DNA of 64,000 nucleotides from Pseudomonas sp. RIT-PI-AD (GCF_025642785.1 NZ_JANZKU010000024.1:1-64000), one strand, 5' to 3'. Counted from the first letter of the stretch, positions 28,844-40,835 are shown. The notes: generated by a model from the sequence alone, not told the origin. Numbers and translations are program-made.

Positions 28844-30949
28844 TCAAGCCGCCTCCACTTCCACCGGTACGCCATTCAGCACCGCGTTGCCGGACAGGGC
28901 GTCCAGCTCACGCTCGTCGGTGATGTCGTTGGCGCTGGCGCCCGGCTGGCGGCGGGCGATTTCCAGTTGGACGCCGCGACGCGCATGACCCCAGCCATGG
29001 GGCAGGCTGACCACGCCGGGCATCATGTCCTCGCTGGCCGCGACTTCCACCTCGATGCTGCCGACCCGGGAGCTCACGCGCACCCGTTGACCGTCCTGCA
29101 GGCCCCGCTGCGCCAGGTCGGCGGGATTCATCAGCAACTGGTGACGCGGCTTGCCCTTCACCAGCCGGTGATAGTTGTGCATCCAGGAATTGTTGCTGCG
29201 TACGTGGCGGCGGCCGATCAGCAGCAGCGAGTCGGCGGCCGGCACGCAGGCCTCGGCGAAGCGCTGCAGGTCGCCGAGCAGCAACTCGGGCGCTGCCTGG
29301 ATCTTGCCTTGCGGGGTGCGCAGCCGTGGCGCCAGGTTCGGCGCCAGGGGACCGAGGTCGAGGCCGTGGGGATGCTCGCGCAGGCGCTCCAGGGTAAGCC
29401 GGCGTTCGCTGCGGTCGCCGTGGGGCCCGCCGCGCAGACCCGCATCGATCATCTGCTGCGGGGTCGCCACCGGTTTGCCGTCGAGACCGTTGTGGGTCGC
29501 GAAGGCCCGGGCCAGGCCGACGAAAATTTCCCAGTCGTGCAGGGCGCCCTGGGGCTTCGGCAGTACCGCTTCGTTGAAGCGGGTGACGTTGCGCACGGCG
29601 AACAGGTTGAAGGTGGAGTCGTAGTGATCGTGCTCCAGCGGCGCGGTGGACGGCAGGATCAGGTCGGCATAGCGGGTCGTCTCATTGATGTAGAGGTCGA
29701 TGCTGAGCATGAACTTCAGGCCGTCCAGCGCCTGTTCCAGGCGGCGGCCGTTGGGCGTGGAGAGCACCGGGTTGCCGGCCACGGTCACCAGGGCGCGGAT
29801 CTGGCCTTCGCCGCCGGTGAGCATTTCCTCGGCCAGGGCCGAGACCGGCAGTTCCCCGCCATATTCCGGCAACCCGGAAACCCGGCTGCGCCAGCGGTCG
29901 AAGTGACCGCCGGAGGTGTTCGCCACCAAGTCCACGGCCGGTTGCGTACACAGGGCGCCGCCCACCCGATCGAGGTTGCCGGTGACCAGGTTGATCAGTT
30001 GGATCAGCCACTGGCAGAGGCTGCCGAAGGCCTGAGTGGAGACCCCCATGCGTCCGTAGCACACCGCGCTGTCGGCGGCGGCGAAATCCCGTGCCAGGCC
30101 GCGGATCGCCTCGGCCGGAATGCCGCAGCGTGCCGCCATGGCCTCGGCGGAAAAATCGGCGATGGCGCTGCGCACCCGCTCCAGGCCTTCCACCGGCAGG
30201 TGGCTGGGGCGCACGAGGTGTTCCTCGAACAGCGTGTGCAGCAGGCCGAACAGCAGCGCCGCGTCCTGCCCCGGGCGGACGAACAGGTGGCGGTCGGCGA
30301 GGGCGGCGGTCTCGCTGCGGCGCGGGTCCACCACCACCAGCTGGCCGCCCCGCGCCTTCAGCGCTTTCAAGCGTTTTTCCACGTCGGGGACGGTCATGAT
30401 GCTGCCGTTGGAGGCCAGCGGATTGCCGCCGAGGATCAGCATGAATTGCGTGTGATCGATATCCGGGATCGGGATGAGCAGGCCGTGCCCGTACATCTGC
30501 TGGCTGATCAGGTGATGGGGCAACTGGTCGACCGAGGTGGCGGAGAACCGGTTGCGGGTCTTCAACAGGCCGAGGAAATGGTTGCTGTGGGTCATCAGCC
30601 CATAGTTGTGCACGCTGGGGTTGCCCTGGTACACGGCCACCGCGTCGCGGCCGTGGCGCGCCTGGATATCGCTCAGTCGGCGCGCGACCAGGGCGAAGGC
30701 CTCGTCCCAGTCGATCGCCAGCCACTCGTCACCGACGCGCAGCATCGGCTGGCGGAGGCGGTCCGGGTCGTCCTGGATGTCCTGCAACGCCACCGCCTTG
30801 GGACAGATGTGCCCGCGGCTGAAGCTGTCCTGGGCGTCGCCCTTGATGGACAGGATGCGCATGCGCCCCTCCGCGTCGGTCTCGGTTTCCAGGGTCAGGC
30901 CGCAGATGGCCTCGCACAGGTGGCAGGCACGGTGGTGAAGGGTGGTCAT
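28844..30949 (-). CDS. Molybdopterin-dependent oxidoreductase
   Basis: A 701-residue molybdenum enzyme of the DMSO reductase family. An N-terminal [4Fe-4S] motif C-x2-C-x3-C with a fourth cysteine (C9, C12, C16 and the one in RGHICPKA) precedes the molybdopterin domains (DWDEAFALVARRL; LGGNPLASNGS; LPSTAPLEHDHYDSTFN). A C-terminal dinucleotide-binding domain is present (NSWMHNYHRLVKG). There is no Tat signal, so it is probably cytoplasmic, like formate-dehydrogenase-H-like or assimilatory reductases. The substrate cannot be assigned. I use the ATG at 30949; another ATG is at 30961. Confidence 0.88.
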   Translation of the reverse strand: MTTLHHRACHLCEAICGLTLETETDAEGRMRILSIKGDAQDSFSRGHICPKAVALQDIQDDPDRLRQPMLRVGDEWLAIDWDEAFALVARRLSDIQARHGRDAVAVYQGNPSVHNYGLMTHSNHFLGLLKTRNRFSATSVDQLPHHLISQQMYGHGLLIPIPDIDHTQFMLILGGNPLASNGSIMTVPDVEKRLKALKARGGQLVVVDPRRSETAALADRHLFVRPGQDAALLFGLLHTLFEEHLVRPSHLPVEGLERVRSAIADFSAEAMAARCGIPAEAIRGLARDFAAADSAVCYGRMGVSTQAFGSLCQWLIQLINLVTGNLDRVGGALCTQPAVDLVANTSGGHFDRWRSRVSGLPEYGGELPVSALAEEMLTGGEGQIRALVTVAGNPVLSTPNGRRLEQALDGLKFMLSIDLYINETTRYADLILPSTAPLEHDHYDSTFNLFAVRNVTRFNEAVLPKPQGALHDWEIFVGLARAFATHNGLDGKPVATPQQMIDAGLRGGPHGDRSERRLTLERLREHPHGLDLGPLAPNLAPRLRTPQGKIQAAPELLLGDLQRFAEACVPAADSLLLIGRRHVRSNNSWMHNYHRLVKGKPRHQLLMNPADLAQRGLQDGQRVRVSSRVGSIEVEVAASEDMMPGVVSLPHGWGHARRGVQLEIARRQPGASANDITDERELDALSGNAVLNGVPVEVEAA

Positions 30950-31266
30950 GGCCGGTCTCATGTCGATACGAGGGAGCGGGGCGAGCGAAGCGCTCGGCCG
31001 CCGTCCGACTATGGCCCCGGCCAGGCGTACCCGCCAGCGACGGGCGCGCCATGAATCCACCGGCATAAGACGCGACGATGGCGGCGATTCGTCGAGATCG
31101 ACCCCGGAAAATCCGGCTGGCGTCCCGAATCCCGAAAAAGTTCCCGTGTAATCAAACCTTTATCGAACAGCCACGGCGCTGACACACGGCCTCGCCAAGA
31201 TTCCCCCAGCACGAACGAGCCCAGGCTCGGGTGTCATTCAACGCTAAGACTAAGGGGAATCCTTCG
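30950..31266. other. Intergenic region between divergent genes
   Basis: 317 bp holding the presumed promoters of the molybdoenzyme gene and the porin gene. I looked for a Pho box before the porin: single TGTCAT-like half-sites occur (near 31230), but no correctly spaced pair that I can support. Confidence 0.5.
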
Positions 31267-32607
31267 ATGCTTCGTAAGCACAGTTTCCGTGGGGTGAAGG
31301 CCGGTTTCGCCGGTAGCGCGCTGGCCCTGGCCATTTCCGCCCAGGCATTCGCCGGCACCGTCACCACCGATGGCGCTGATATCGTGGTCAAGACCAAAGG
31401 CGGTCTTGAAGTGTCGACCACCGACAAGCAGTTCGGCTTCAAGATCGGGGGCCGCCTGCAGGCGGACTACAGCCGCTTCGATGGCATCTTCACCCAGAAC
31501 GGCGACACGGCCGACGCCGCTTACTTCCGCCGCGCCTTCCTGGAGATTTCCGGCGTGGCCTTCACCGACTGGTCGTACATCATCAACTACGATCTGTCCC
31601 ATAACAGCGGCAGCTCCGACGACGGTTACTTCGATGAAGCCTCGATCAGCTACAACGGCTTCGCGCCGCTGTCGATCAAGGTCGGCCGTTTCGACCCGGA
31701 CTTCGGCCTGGAAAAAGCCACCAGTTCCAAGTGGGTCACCGCCCCGGAGCGCAACGCCGCCTATGACCTGATCGACTGGGCCAACTCCCACCAGAACGGC
31801 ATGGGTATCCAGGCGCTGGCATTGATCGGCGACTCGGGCTACGCCTCCACCAGCCTGAGCAGCAAGGACAACAACGACACCGACGGCGACAGCGTCAAGC
31901 AATTCAACGCCCGCGGCGTGTTCGCCCCGCTGCACGAAGCCGGCAATGTCCTGCACGTCGGCGTCAACGTGGCCCGCCGCGACGTCTCCGACACTGCCTT
32001 CGACGCGCGCTTCCGTTCCCGCCTGAACATGCGCGGCGTGGAAACCCTCGGTGGCAACGATGCCGGCAGCAACGGCTATCGCCCGGTGTTCGGCGGCGCC
32101 AACAACTCCCCGGCCGGTTCCTACGACAACGACACCGCCTGGGGTCTGGAAGCGGCCTGGGCGATGGGTCCGCTGTCGCTGCAAGGCGAATACCTCAAGC
32201 GCAAGCTGAAGGCCGACTCCGATGCCTATCACGACATCAAGGGCGACGGTTATTACGCCCAGTTGGCCTACACCCTCACCGGCGAGCCGCGCGGCTACAA
32301 GGTGGGCCGCTTCGACAGCATCAAGCCGGAGAACAAGCAGATCGGCGCCTGGGAGCTGTTCTACCGCTTCGACAGCCTGAGCGTGGACGACAAGAACATC
32401 GTCACCGCCACGGCCACCCGCGATCTGGGCGACGGCGAGGCCAAGGTGCATAACCTGGGCGTCAACTGGTACGCCACCGAGGCGGTGAAACTGAGTGCCA
32501 CGTACGTCAAGGCGAAGACCGACAACGTCACCAACGCCGTCAGCGGCGTGCGCACCGGCGACGACAGCGGCGATGGGTTCATCGTCCGCGCCCAGTACGT
32601 GTTCTAA
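31267..32607 (+). CDS. oprO: Pyrophosphate/polyphosphate-selective porin, OprO type
   Basis: A 446-residue outer-membrane trimeric porin of the OprP/OprO family with signal peptide (AISAQAFA, cleavage about residue 29). Mature numbering aligns with OprP: R59 and R60 of the arginine ladder, D94 and K121 are kept. The two residues that I recall as separating phosphate-selective OprP (Y62, Y114) from pyrophosphate-preferring OprO (F62, D114) are F62 (FRRAFLEI) and D114 ([10 protein letters not shown]) here. The C-terminus ends in phenylalanine, as needed for BAM insertion. Phosphate control is expected, but no clear Pho box was seen. Confidence 0.88.
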   Translation: MLRKHSFRGVKAGFAGSALALAISAQAFAGTVTTDGADIVVKTKGGLEVSTTDKQFGFKIGGRLQADYSRFDGIFTQNGDTADAAYFRRAFLEISGVAFTDWSYIINYDLSHNSGSSDDGYFDEASISYNGFAPLSIKVGRFDPDFGLEKATSSKWVTAPERNAAYDLIDWANSHQNGMGIQALALIGDSGYASTSLSSKDNNDTDGDSVKQFNARGVFAPLHEAGNVLHVGVNVARRDVSDTAFDARFRSRLNMRGVETLGGNDAGSNGYRPVFGGANNSPAGSYDNDTAWGLEAAWAMGPLSLQGEYLKRKLKADSDAYHDIKGDGYYAQLAYTLTGEPRGYKVGRFDSIKPENKQIGAWELFYRFDSLSVDDKNIVTATATRDLGDGEAKVHNLGVNWYATEAVKLSATYVKAKTDNVTNAVSGVRTGDDSGDGFIVRAQYVF

Positions 32608-32633
32608 CGAGCAGGGTTCCGTTGTGATTGTTC

Positions 32634-32658
32634 GCCCCGCCTCGCGCGGGGCTTTTTT
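32634..32658 (+). terminator. Terminator of the porin gene
   Basis: Stem GCCCCGC / GCGGGGC with a five-base loop followed by TTTTTT, 26 bp after the porin stop. Confidence 0.9.
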
Positions 32659-32717
32659 CGTTGCGCGCCGCCGTCCATGGCCTTTTCTTTGCCGCAGGCG
32701 CGCGCCAGACTGCGTCC

Positions 32718-33851
32718 ATGCCGATCCAGACCCTGCACCGCCTCGCCGATCTCGAACCCCGCCAGTGGGATGCCCTGCTGCCGTCCGCGCAACCTTTCCT
32801 GCGTCACGCCTTCCTGTCCGCCCTGGAAGACAGCGGCAGCGTGGGCGCCGCCAGCGGCTGGCAGCCGGAGCATCGGCTGCTGCGCGACGACCAGGGACGC
32901 TTGCGCGCCGCGGCGCCGGCCTACCTGAAAAGCCATTCCTATGGCGAGTACGTCTTCGACTGGGCCTGGGCCGACGCCTGCCAGCGCGCGGGCATCCCCT
33001 ACTACCCGAAGCTGCTGGCGGCGGTGCCCTTTTCGCCGGTGAGCGGGGCGCGTTTGCTCGGGGATCCGGCGGCGGCACGGGAACTGCTCGAGGGCTGGGT
33101 CGACGAGCTCGATCGCGCGGGCGTTTCCGGGCTGCACGTCAATTTCACCCGCGCCGCCGACGACGCCCAACTGGCCGGGCGCGAGGACTGGCTGGAGCGC
33201 CTGGGTTGCCAGTTCCATTGGCACAATCGCGGCTATCGCGATTTCCAGGATTTCCTCGATGCCTTCAGTTCGCGCAAGCGCAAGCAGGTGCGCAAGGAGC
33301 GCGAGCAAGTGGCGGGGCAGGGCATCGATTTCGCCTGGCTGCAAGGCGGCGAGCTGCGCGAGGCCGACTGGGACTTCGTCTATGCCTGTTACGCCAATAC
33401 CTATCACGTCCGCGGTCGAGAGCCCTACCTGACGCGGACCTTCTTCAGCCTGCTGGCCGAGCGGATGCCCGAGGCGATCCGCGTGGTGCTGGCGCGCCAG
33501 GGCACCCGTCCGGTGGCGATGGCGTTCTCGCTGGTCGGCGACGACAGCTTTTATGGACGGTACTGGGGGTGCCTGGCGGAGTTCGACCGGCTGCACTTCG
33601 AGACCTGTTTCTACCAGGGCATCGACTACGCGATCGGCCAGGGCCTGCAACGCTTCGACGCCGGCGCCCAGGGCGAGCACAAGCTGATCCGCGGCTTCGA
33701 GCCGGTGCTCACGCGTTCTTGGCATCACCTTCGGCACCCCGGGCTGCGGGCGGCGGTGGCCGAGTTTCTCGAGCAGGAAAGGGCCGGCATCCGGCGCTAT
33801 GCCGAACAGGCGCGGGAGGCGCTGCCCTATCGGCGCGACGACCAGGGCTGA
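32718..33851 (+). CDS. GNAT-type N-acyltransferase (DUF482/PF04339-like)
   Basis: A 377-residue cytoplasmic protein of the FemAB-like, peptidogalycan-biosynthesis/recognition group. Visible landmarks are FLRHAFLSALEDSGSVG, FSPVSGARLL, SSRKRKQVRKEREQV, and the C-terminal RFDAGAQGEHKLIRGFEPV. The in-frame ATG at 32718 begins the conserved part. The group is widespread in Pseudomonas and its biochemical role is not established. It follows the porin terminator, so it has its own promoter. Confidence 0.82.
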   Translation: MPIQTLHRLADLEPRQWDALLPSAQPFLRHAFLSALEDSGSVGAASGWQPEHRLLRDDQGRLRAAAPAYLKSHSYGEYVFDWAWADACQRAGIPYYPKLLAAVPFSPVSGARLLGDPAAARELLEGWVDELDRAGVSGLHVNFTRAADDAQLAGREDWLERLGCQFHWHNRGYRDFQDFLDAFSSRKRKQVRKEREQVAGQGIDFAWLQGGELREADWDFVYACYANTYHVRGREPYLTRTFFSLLAERMPEAIRVVLARQGTRPVAMAFSLVGDDSFYGRYWGCLAEFDRLHFETCFYQGIDYAIGQGLQRFDAGAQGEHKLIRGFEPVLTRSWHHLRHPGLRAAVAEFLEQERAGIRRYAEQAREALPYRRDDQG

Positions 33852-33920
33852 GTCGGTCTCCCTGCGACCCGGCCGCTGGACAGGGCGCGCCGTGCCGCCC
33901 CGCATCCAGTCGGCCGGGCC

Positions 33921-35753
<1,833 letters not shown>

Positions 35754-35891
35754 GGAGGAATCCCGTCCGGTCGCGACGTCGTTGAAATACGGCGGCGCAC
35801 GTTGCGAAAGGCCTGGCGGAGAGGATCAGGCGCGGGGCGAGCCGGTCGGCGACCGGGCTGCGCCCGCAGGCTGGAAGGTTCTACGCGGGCA

Positions 35892-36455
35892 TTAGGGGAG
35901 GCGCTTGGCGGATACCAGGGTCACCGGGTCGCGCGGCACGTTCTGGTTCATCCCGCGGTTGCTGGTGGGCACGCCGGCGATCTGGTCAACCACGTCCATG
36001 CCGCGCACCACCTTGGCGAACACCGCATAGCCGAAGTCCCGGCTGCCGTGGTCGAGGAAGGCGTTGTCCTTGTGGTTGATGAAGAACTGGCTGGTGGCCG
36101 AATCCTTCGCCGAGGTACGGGCCATCGCCAGGGTGCCGCGCACGTTGTGCAGGCCGTTGTCGGCCTCGTTCTTGATTGCCGGCTGGGTCGGCTTTTCCTG
36201 CATGTCGGCGGTGAAGCCGCCGCCCTGGATCATGAAGCCGGGGATCACCCGGTGGAAGATCGTGCCGTTGTAGAAGCCCGAATCGACATAGGCGAGGAAG
36301 TTCTTCACGCTGATCGGCGCTTTGGCCTCATCCAGTTCCACCTCGATTTCACCCAGGCTGGTGGTCAGCAGTACGTGGGGATTGCCGGCAGCCAGCAGGT
36401 TGGCGGTGAACAACAGGGTGCAGGCGGCGAGAAACAGGCGCTTGAGCATGGGCAT
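35892..36455 (-). CDS. ppiA: Periplasmic peptidyl-prolyl cis-trans isomerase (cyclophilin A)
   Basis: 187 residues with a signal peptide ([21 protein letters not shown]) and a cyclophilin domain. [13 protein letters not shown] carries the catalytic arginine, and [10 protein letters not shown] follows. It speeds proline isomerisation of envelope proteins. Two start codons, at 36455 and 36449, are possible. Confidence 0.94.
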   Translation of the reverse strand: MPMLKRLFLAACTLLFTANLLAAGNPHVLLTTSLGEIEVELDEAKAPISVKNFLAYVDSGFYNGTIFHRVIPGFMIQGGGFTADMQEKPTQPAIKNEADNGLHNVRGTLAMARTSAKDSATSQFFINHKDNAFLDHGSRDFGYAVFAKVVRGMDVVDQIAGVPTSNRGMNQNVPRDPVTLVSAKRLP

Positions 36456-36825
36456 ACCTTAATTCGTCAGTGGGAACGCCCGGCTCGACGTGGAGACACG
36501 GGCGTGGTGGGCGACTCGGCGGAGCGAGCCGCCTAGGGTGACGCGAATCGAGGCGATATGCCACGCATCCGTGGGCGGATTTCGTCACAAAGCCAGCCGA
36601 GGCCACCCGCGCGCGGGCGCTCGCCCGTCTGCCGCCAACTGCCTAGGACCGGCGCCTGGCGTTCGATGTTCCCCAGGTGGCCGGCGCGCCGACGGACGAG
36701 ACCGCTACGGGCCGGGGACCCTTGCAGCGCGAGGCTGGAACGCTGTTCACAGGCTCACCGACTCTCGGTGTTGGCGAGCGAACGAGCGTCGTCCTCTGCC
36801 GCCCATTCGTCCTCTTGCGCTCCAG
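36456..36825. other. Intergenic region without a supported gene
   Basis: 370 bp between ppiA and a LysR gene on the same strand. No ORF with convincing coding character or homology, and no hairpin terminator seen. It presumably carries the ppiA promoter. A lost gene is possible. Confidence 0.5.
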
Positions 36826-37749
36826 TCAGGGCGCGATCGGCATGGCCAGGACTTCATCGAGCGGAACCGCATCGAAGCGGCGGATCAGTTCGATGAGGAT
36901 CTGCGAGGCCGGGCCGAGGCCGCGGTCCTTGTTAGCGTAGAGGTAGAACGTGGGGTGACGGCGTCCGCCATGATCCAGGGGCAGGGGCTTGAGCGTGCCT
37001 TCGCGCAACTCGCGCTCGATCAGATGACGCGGCAGCCAGGCGAACCCCAGGCCGCTGCCGACGAAGGTGGCGGCGGTCGGCAGGCTGCCCACCGTCCAGC
37101 GGTGCTCGGCGCCGAGCCAGCCGACATCGCGCGGCTGGGTACGGCCCGAGTCGCGGATGACCACCTGGAGCTGGCTTTCCAGGTCCTGCACGGTCAGTTG
37201 CCGTTGCAGACGGTGCAGGGGGTGATCGGGATGGGCGACCGCGACGAACTCGACGCTGTTCAGTTCGGCCCCCAGGTAGCCGGGGACGCTCATGCCGGTG
37301 ATGGCGAGGTCAGCGGTGCCTTCCAGCAGCACTTCGTCGACGCCGGACAGCACTTCCTCCCGCAGGCGCACCCGGCAGCCGCGGCTCTGCGGCATGAAGG
37401 CGGAGAGGGCGCGCACCAGTCGCGCATTGGGATAGGCGGCGTCCACCACCAGGCGCACTTCCGCTTCCCATCCCTGTTCCATGTGGTGGGCCAGCTCTTC
37501 CAGCTGGCTGGCCTGTTTGACCAGTTGCCGCGAACGCCGCAGGAGCACTTCGCCGGCTTCGGTGAGCACTGCCTTGCGACCGTCGATGCGCAGGAGCGGC
37601 ACACCCAGTTGTTCCTGCATGCGCGCAACGGTGTAGCTGACCGACGACTGCGAGCGATGGGTCGCCTCCGCCGCTTGGGCGAAACCGCCATGGTCGACCA
37701 CCGCTTGCAGGGTTCGCCACTGGTCCAGGGTGACTCGGGGTGCTTTCAT
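36826..37749 (-). CDS. LysR family transcriptional regulator
   Basis: A 307-residue regulator with an N-terminal HTH (FAQAAEATHRSQSSVSYTVARMQ) and a substrate-binding domain (RLVVDAAYPNARLVRALSAFM; TVGSLPTAATFVGSGLGFAWLP). The ATG at 37749 begins the conserved MKAPRVTLDQW; the longer frame upstream is not homologous. It is divergent from the small exported protein at 37846, about 95 bp away, a possible target. Confidence 0.92.
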   Translation of the reverse strand: MKAPRVTLDQWRTLQAVVDHGGFAQAAEATHRSQSSVSYTVARMQEQLGVPLLRIDGRKAVLTEAGEVLLRRSRQLVKQASQLEELAHHMEQGWEAEVRLVVDAAYPNARLVRALSAFMPQSRGCRVRLREEVLSGVDEVLLEGTADLAITGMSVPGYLGAELNSVEFVAVAHPDHPLHRLQRQLTVQDLESQLQVVIRDSGRTQPRDVGWLGAEHRWTVGSLPTAATFVGSGLGFAWLPRHLIERELREGTLKPLPLDHGGRRHPTFYLYANKDRGLGPASQILIELIRRFDAVPLDEVLAMPIAP

Positions 37750-37845
37750 CCGATCCTCGTCGTTGTTGTGGATCTGGCCATGGGCGCAGACCTGGCTTTT
37801 TTGCCCTTTGTTAAGCTGAGGGTCACCTAGCTGGAGAAACGTTCG

Positions 37846-38166
37846 ATGAAAAAACTGATCTGCGTGCTGTTCGCGCTCGCGCCCATGACCCTGTTCGCCT
37901 ACCCGATCGAGGTGGAGAAGCAGCTCAACGGCAGCGAGGTGTCCTATACGACCGACGACGTCGACCGCAACATGGGCTCGATCACCCTCTACAACGCAGG
38001 CCAGGAGCCTGTGGCGTGCACGGCGGCCTTCGTCAACGGGCCGGAAGCGCCTAAGCGCCGCAAGGCGAACCTCGCGCCTGGCCAGCAAAGCTATCTCACG
38101 GTCAATTTCAATCGCGCGATCATCAAGCTGCGCATCACCCTGACCTGCGCCGCGAACGCCGACTGA
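37846..38166 (+). CDS. Small exported protein of unknown function
   Basis: 106 residues with signal peptide (MKKLICVLFALAPMTLFA) and a compact beta-rich mature domain (MGSITLYNAGQEPVACTAAF; FNRAIIKLRITLTCAA). Two cysteines could form a disulfide. Preceded by GGAGAAACG. No domain recognised. Divergent from the LysR gene at 36826. Confidence 0.8.
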   Translation: MKKLICVLFALAPMTLFAYPIEVEKQLNGSEVSYTTDDVDRNMGSITLYNAGQEPVACTAAFVNGPEAPKRRKANLAPGQQSYLTVNFNRAIIKLRITLTCAANAD

Positions 38167-38346
38167 GCCAGAGCCTAGGGAGCGCCTATCGAGAAATCAA
38201 TGCCTTAGGCTGGAGCAGGCGCGAAACGGCAGGAAAACGGCGTGAGACGGCTGACTTCCTCGGCCGGAGCGACTCAGGGAAACGGAACGATGTCCACGCG
38301 TCACGGCCGAATCTATGTAGTCCGCTTACCTACATGGAGTTCGACG

Positions 38347-38640
38347 ATGAAAAAGATCACTGTGACGGCTTTCCTGTTGACTGGCCTGTTGGCGTCCGGC
38401 GCCTTCGCTGACTCCACAGGCCCGACCAATCCCGTTCCGCCCCGCGATCCGGCCACCCCTTCGGTACCCGCCCGGGTGGATGGAAGCGGAACCACCCAAG
38501 ACGACGTGGGCAACGGTCCGGCCACCGAAGTGGGCAAGGGCACCGACACCTCCACCGGTACGGCTACCGGCGACGGTACGTCGGGAGAGGCCACCGGCAC
38601 TGGCAGTGCGACCAAGAGCGACACCAGCAAGGGTCAGTGA
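38347..38640 (+). CDS. Low-complexity exported protein (Gly/Thr-rich)
   Basis: 97 residues: signal peptide (MKKITVTAFLLTGLLASGAFA), then a Pro-rich stretch and a Gly/Thr/Ser/Asp-rich tail with GT-type repeats (TGTATGDGTSGEATGTG). It resembles in layout the proteins at 23255, 46757 and 48603. The ATG at 38347 follows GGAG. No enzymatic motif. Possibly a surface or periplasmic disordered protein. Confidence 0.75.
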   Translation: MKKITVTAFLLTGLLASGAFADSTGPTNPVPPRDPATPSVPARVDGSGTTQDDVGNGPATEVGKGTDTSTGTATGDGTSGEATGTGSATKSDTSKGQ

Positions 38641-39172
38641 GTGTCGTGAAGGGCTCGGTTCTGGCCGAGCCCTCGATTGATCCGAACCCCATTCGAATTG
38701 TCGGAGATCGATCGGCGGCGTTCTCATGAGACTTTCAAGTTCGTTGAAAGCCCCATTTCGTGTATGAGCCAGTGGATATATCAGGCGTACTGGGCTTATC
38801 ACTAACAACTCCGATTGTCGCCCTTTGAAATAAGTGCTCGGTCGCCGGAACAAGTTGTTCACGACATCCCATCTTTCAGCTTTGGTATTTTGCAGGTTTC
38901 GACGGTTCGAGCAGGTGGAGATCGTAAGCCCTGGTTCAGGTACTGGCTCAAGCAACAGGCTTATACCTATGGTTTCAGCGGCTCTTCGACGTATAAGGCC
39001 GGCTATGCAAAATGCCTTGTCTTGCAACCTGCGGTCGTGCAACTTGCAAGCGGCATAATGACCCCATCATCGAGCAAGTTGCTGAATTGGTTAACCTTCT
39101 GCTTTTTCAAAACTATTGGCATGAAGACTGCTATATCGCTTGGAACTCAACTCCACCGATAGGAGCTCCTTC
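38641..39172. other. AT-richer intergenic region
   Basis: 532 bp with lower GC than the surroundings. A 115-codon frame exists at 38815 but has no coding character that I trust. The last 50 bp carry the ribosome site GATAGGAG of the next gene, and a CTATATC stretch near 39130 could be a sigma-S-like -10 element. No RNA gene recognised. Confidence 0.4.
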
Positions 39173-39439
39173 ATGACCGTCTGCCTGAAAACCATTTCCG
39201 CTGCCTTTCCCGATCATGTCGTTACCGCTCAGCAGCGTGCCGACGGCGGTCAGTTGATAATCCTCGAGAAAGATGGGGTCCAGGTGAAGCGCAGCATTCC
39301 TTCGCCGCAACTGAGCGCGCCGGTTCGAACCGAATGGGTGATCAGTGCCATCCGTCGCGACATCGAAGGGGCAGCCGCGGTATCCCCGGTTGTCGCTGGG
39401 CGTGGCGCGCCCTCCAAGACCGCCCCCGTCCATGTTTGA
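39173..39439 (+). CDS. DUF3509-like small protein (copy 1)
   Basis: 88 residues, cytoplasmic. Conserved features shared with the gene at 42088 are SAAFPDHVVTAQ near the N-terminus, a central VKRSIP, and a C-terminal EWVISAIRRDIE helix. The pattern fits the small Pseudomonas DUF3509 group. Start at 39173, eight bases after AGGAG. One of three related genes within 8.5 kb. Function unknown. Confidence 0.75.
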   Translation: MTVCLKTISAAFPDHVVTAQQRADGGQLIILEKDGVQVKRSIPSPQLSAPVRTEWVISAIRRDIEGAAAVSPVVAGRGAPSKTAPVHV

Positions 39440-39521
39440 TCTGAGACGCCCGCGTTAGCGAAGGACTTGCCAACCTTTCAAGCGAAGCCCGCCTACCTGG
39501 CGGGCTTCGTCTTTACCGGCT

Positions 39522-40397
39522 TTATTGAGGCAGGGTCTTTTCGCCCGGGTCCTTGCCTTCGCTGTCGTGGTGCTCGATCACTGCATTCACTTCTGCGCCC
39601 AGCAGAAGGACCGCCGCGGATATATAGAAGTAGAGCAACAGCACGATGATCGCGCCGATGCTGCCGTACATGGCGTTGTAGTCGGCGAAGTTGGTGACGT
39701 AGAAACCAAAGCCCAGGGACGCGACGATCCAGATCACCACCGCCAGAATCGAGCCCGGGGTGATGAACCGGAAATCCTGCTCCACGTCCGGCGCGACGTA
39801 ATACAGGGTGGCGACCGCCGCCATCAGCAATACCACGGCAACCGGCCAGCGCAGCCAGGTCCAGAGCGCCACCACGAAATCCTCCAGGCCGATTTGACCG
39901 GCGAGCCAGCCTATCACCTGCGGACCGATGATCATCAGGCCGGCCGCGCAGAGCAGCAGCACCGCGATGCCGATGGTGTAGACGATGGACAGCAGGAAGC
40001 GTTTCCAGGTGGGCCGGCGTTCTTCCACGTCGTAGGCGTTGTTCAAGGCATTCATGATCGAGCGAATGCCCGATGACGCCGACCATAGTGCCACCACGAT
40101 GCCCACCGAGAGAAAACCGCTGTTCTGGTTTTGCATCTGGTCGATGATCGGATTCACCAACTCGATGGCCTGGCCGGGGAGAAGGAATTCCGCCTGCTGG
40201 CGAAGCCAGGCGAAGAATTCCGGAAGGTGCAACGCGCCCACCAGGGCCAGCAGGAACAGCAGGAAGGGGAACATCGAAAACAGGGCTTGGTAAGCCAGCG
40301 CCGATGCATAGGTCGGCATGTCGTCATTGACGAATTCGGTCAGGGTGCGCTTGGCCAGGGCGAAGGGTCCCATCCCCCCCAGATTCATTTTTTGCAT
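39522..40397 (-). CDS. YihY/BrkB family inner-membrane protein
   Basis: A 291-residue protein with six predicted transmembrane helices. It has the YihY (former virulence factor BrkB) pattern: ASALAYQALFSMFPFLLFLL at helix 1, GIVVALWSASSGIRSIMNALN, and YVAPDVEQDFRFITPGSILA. Role unclear; the old ribonuclease BN assignment is not supported. Start at 40397 because the longer frame upstream lacks homology; AGGAGAAG precedes it. Confidence 0.88.
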   Translation of the reverse strand: MQKMNLGGMGPFALAKRTLTEFVNDDMPTYASALAYQALFSMFPFLLFLLALVGALHLPEFFAWLRQQAEFLLPGQAIELVNPIIDQMQNQNSGFLSVGIVVALWSASSGIRSIMNALNNAYDVEERRPTWKRFLLSIVYTIGIAVLLLCAAGLMIIGPQVIGWLAGQIGLEDFVVALWTWLRWPVAVVLLMAAVATLYYVAPDVEQDFRFITPGSILAVVIWIVASLGFGFYVTNFADYNAMYGSIGAIIVLLLYFYISAAVLLLGAEVNAVIEHHDSEGKDPGEKTLPQ

Positions 40398-40835
40398 GCG
40401 CTCTTCTCCTTGTGGGCGGATCACAGATGCCAATAACGATGGATGTGCGGAATCTTGAGTCACCCACATCAAGCAGGTTCCAGAAATTTGCCTGGCTGTA
40501 TGTGCATACAGTATAGTGGTCATTCCCCTCATGGCCGCGGGACTTTTTCCTACATGGCCGATGGCAGCTCCTCAGAGCTGCCTTTTTTATGTCCGCCGTT
40601 TGTAAGACGCCGCCTCAGTCGGGGATATTCCCTGACGGCTTGGCCTTCCAGTGCAAAACGCCCGCATGATTTACCTGTGTCATGCAATGTGCATGGTAAA
40701 GCAAACCAGATCCAATATTTAATCCTTATTAATCAATAGCTTGCGTAACTTGTTCAATTGGCACGTTCAGTGCTCAAGTGGAAGTGCTTAAAAAGTATTT
40801 GCAGCTGTGTTTCCAATTCTGCCGGAGCTCAAACA
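40398..40835. other. Intergenic promoter region, AT-richer
   Basis: 438 bp between two divergent genes, with lower GC than neighbours. It contains the putative sigma-54 site at 40758. No ORF or RNA gene could be supported. Confidence 0.45.
40758..40774 (+). promoter_or_regulatory. Putative sigma-54 (RpoN) promoter
   Basis: TTGGCACGTTCAGTGCT keeps the GG-N10-GC spacing of -24/-12 promoters and nearly the full TGGCAC half. The -12 half is GTGCT instead of TTGCW. It sits about 60 bp upstream of the membrane protein start at 40836. Motif inference only. Confidence 0.5.

Noticed and set aside
31130-31266. Pho box before the porin
   Set aside because: Only single TGTCAT-like half-sites, without the paired spacing.
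38815-39162. 115-codon plus-strand ORF
   Set aside because: AT-richer region, atypical composition and no proper start context; probably chance.
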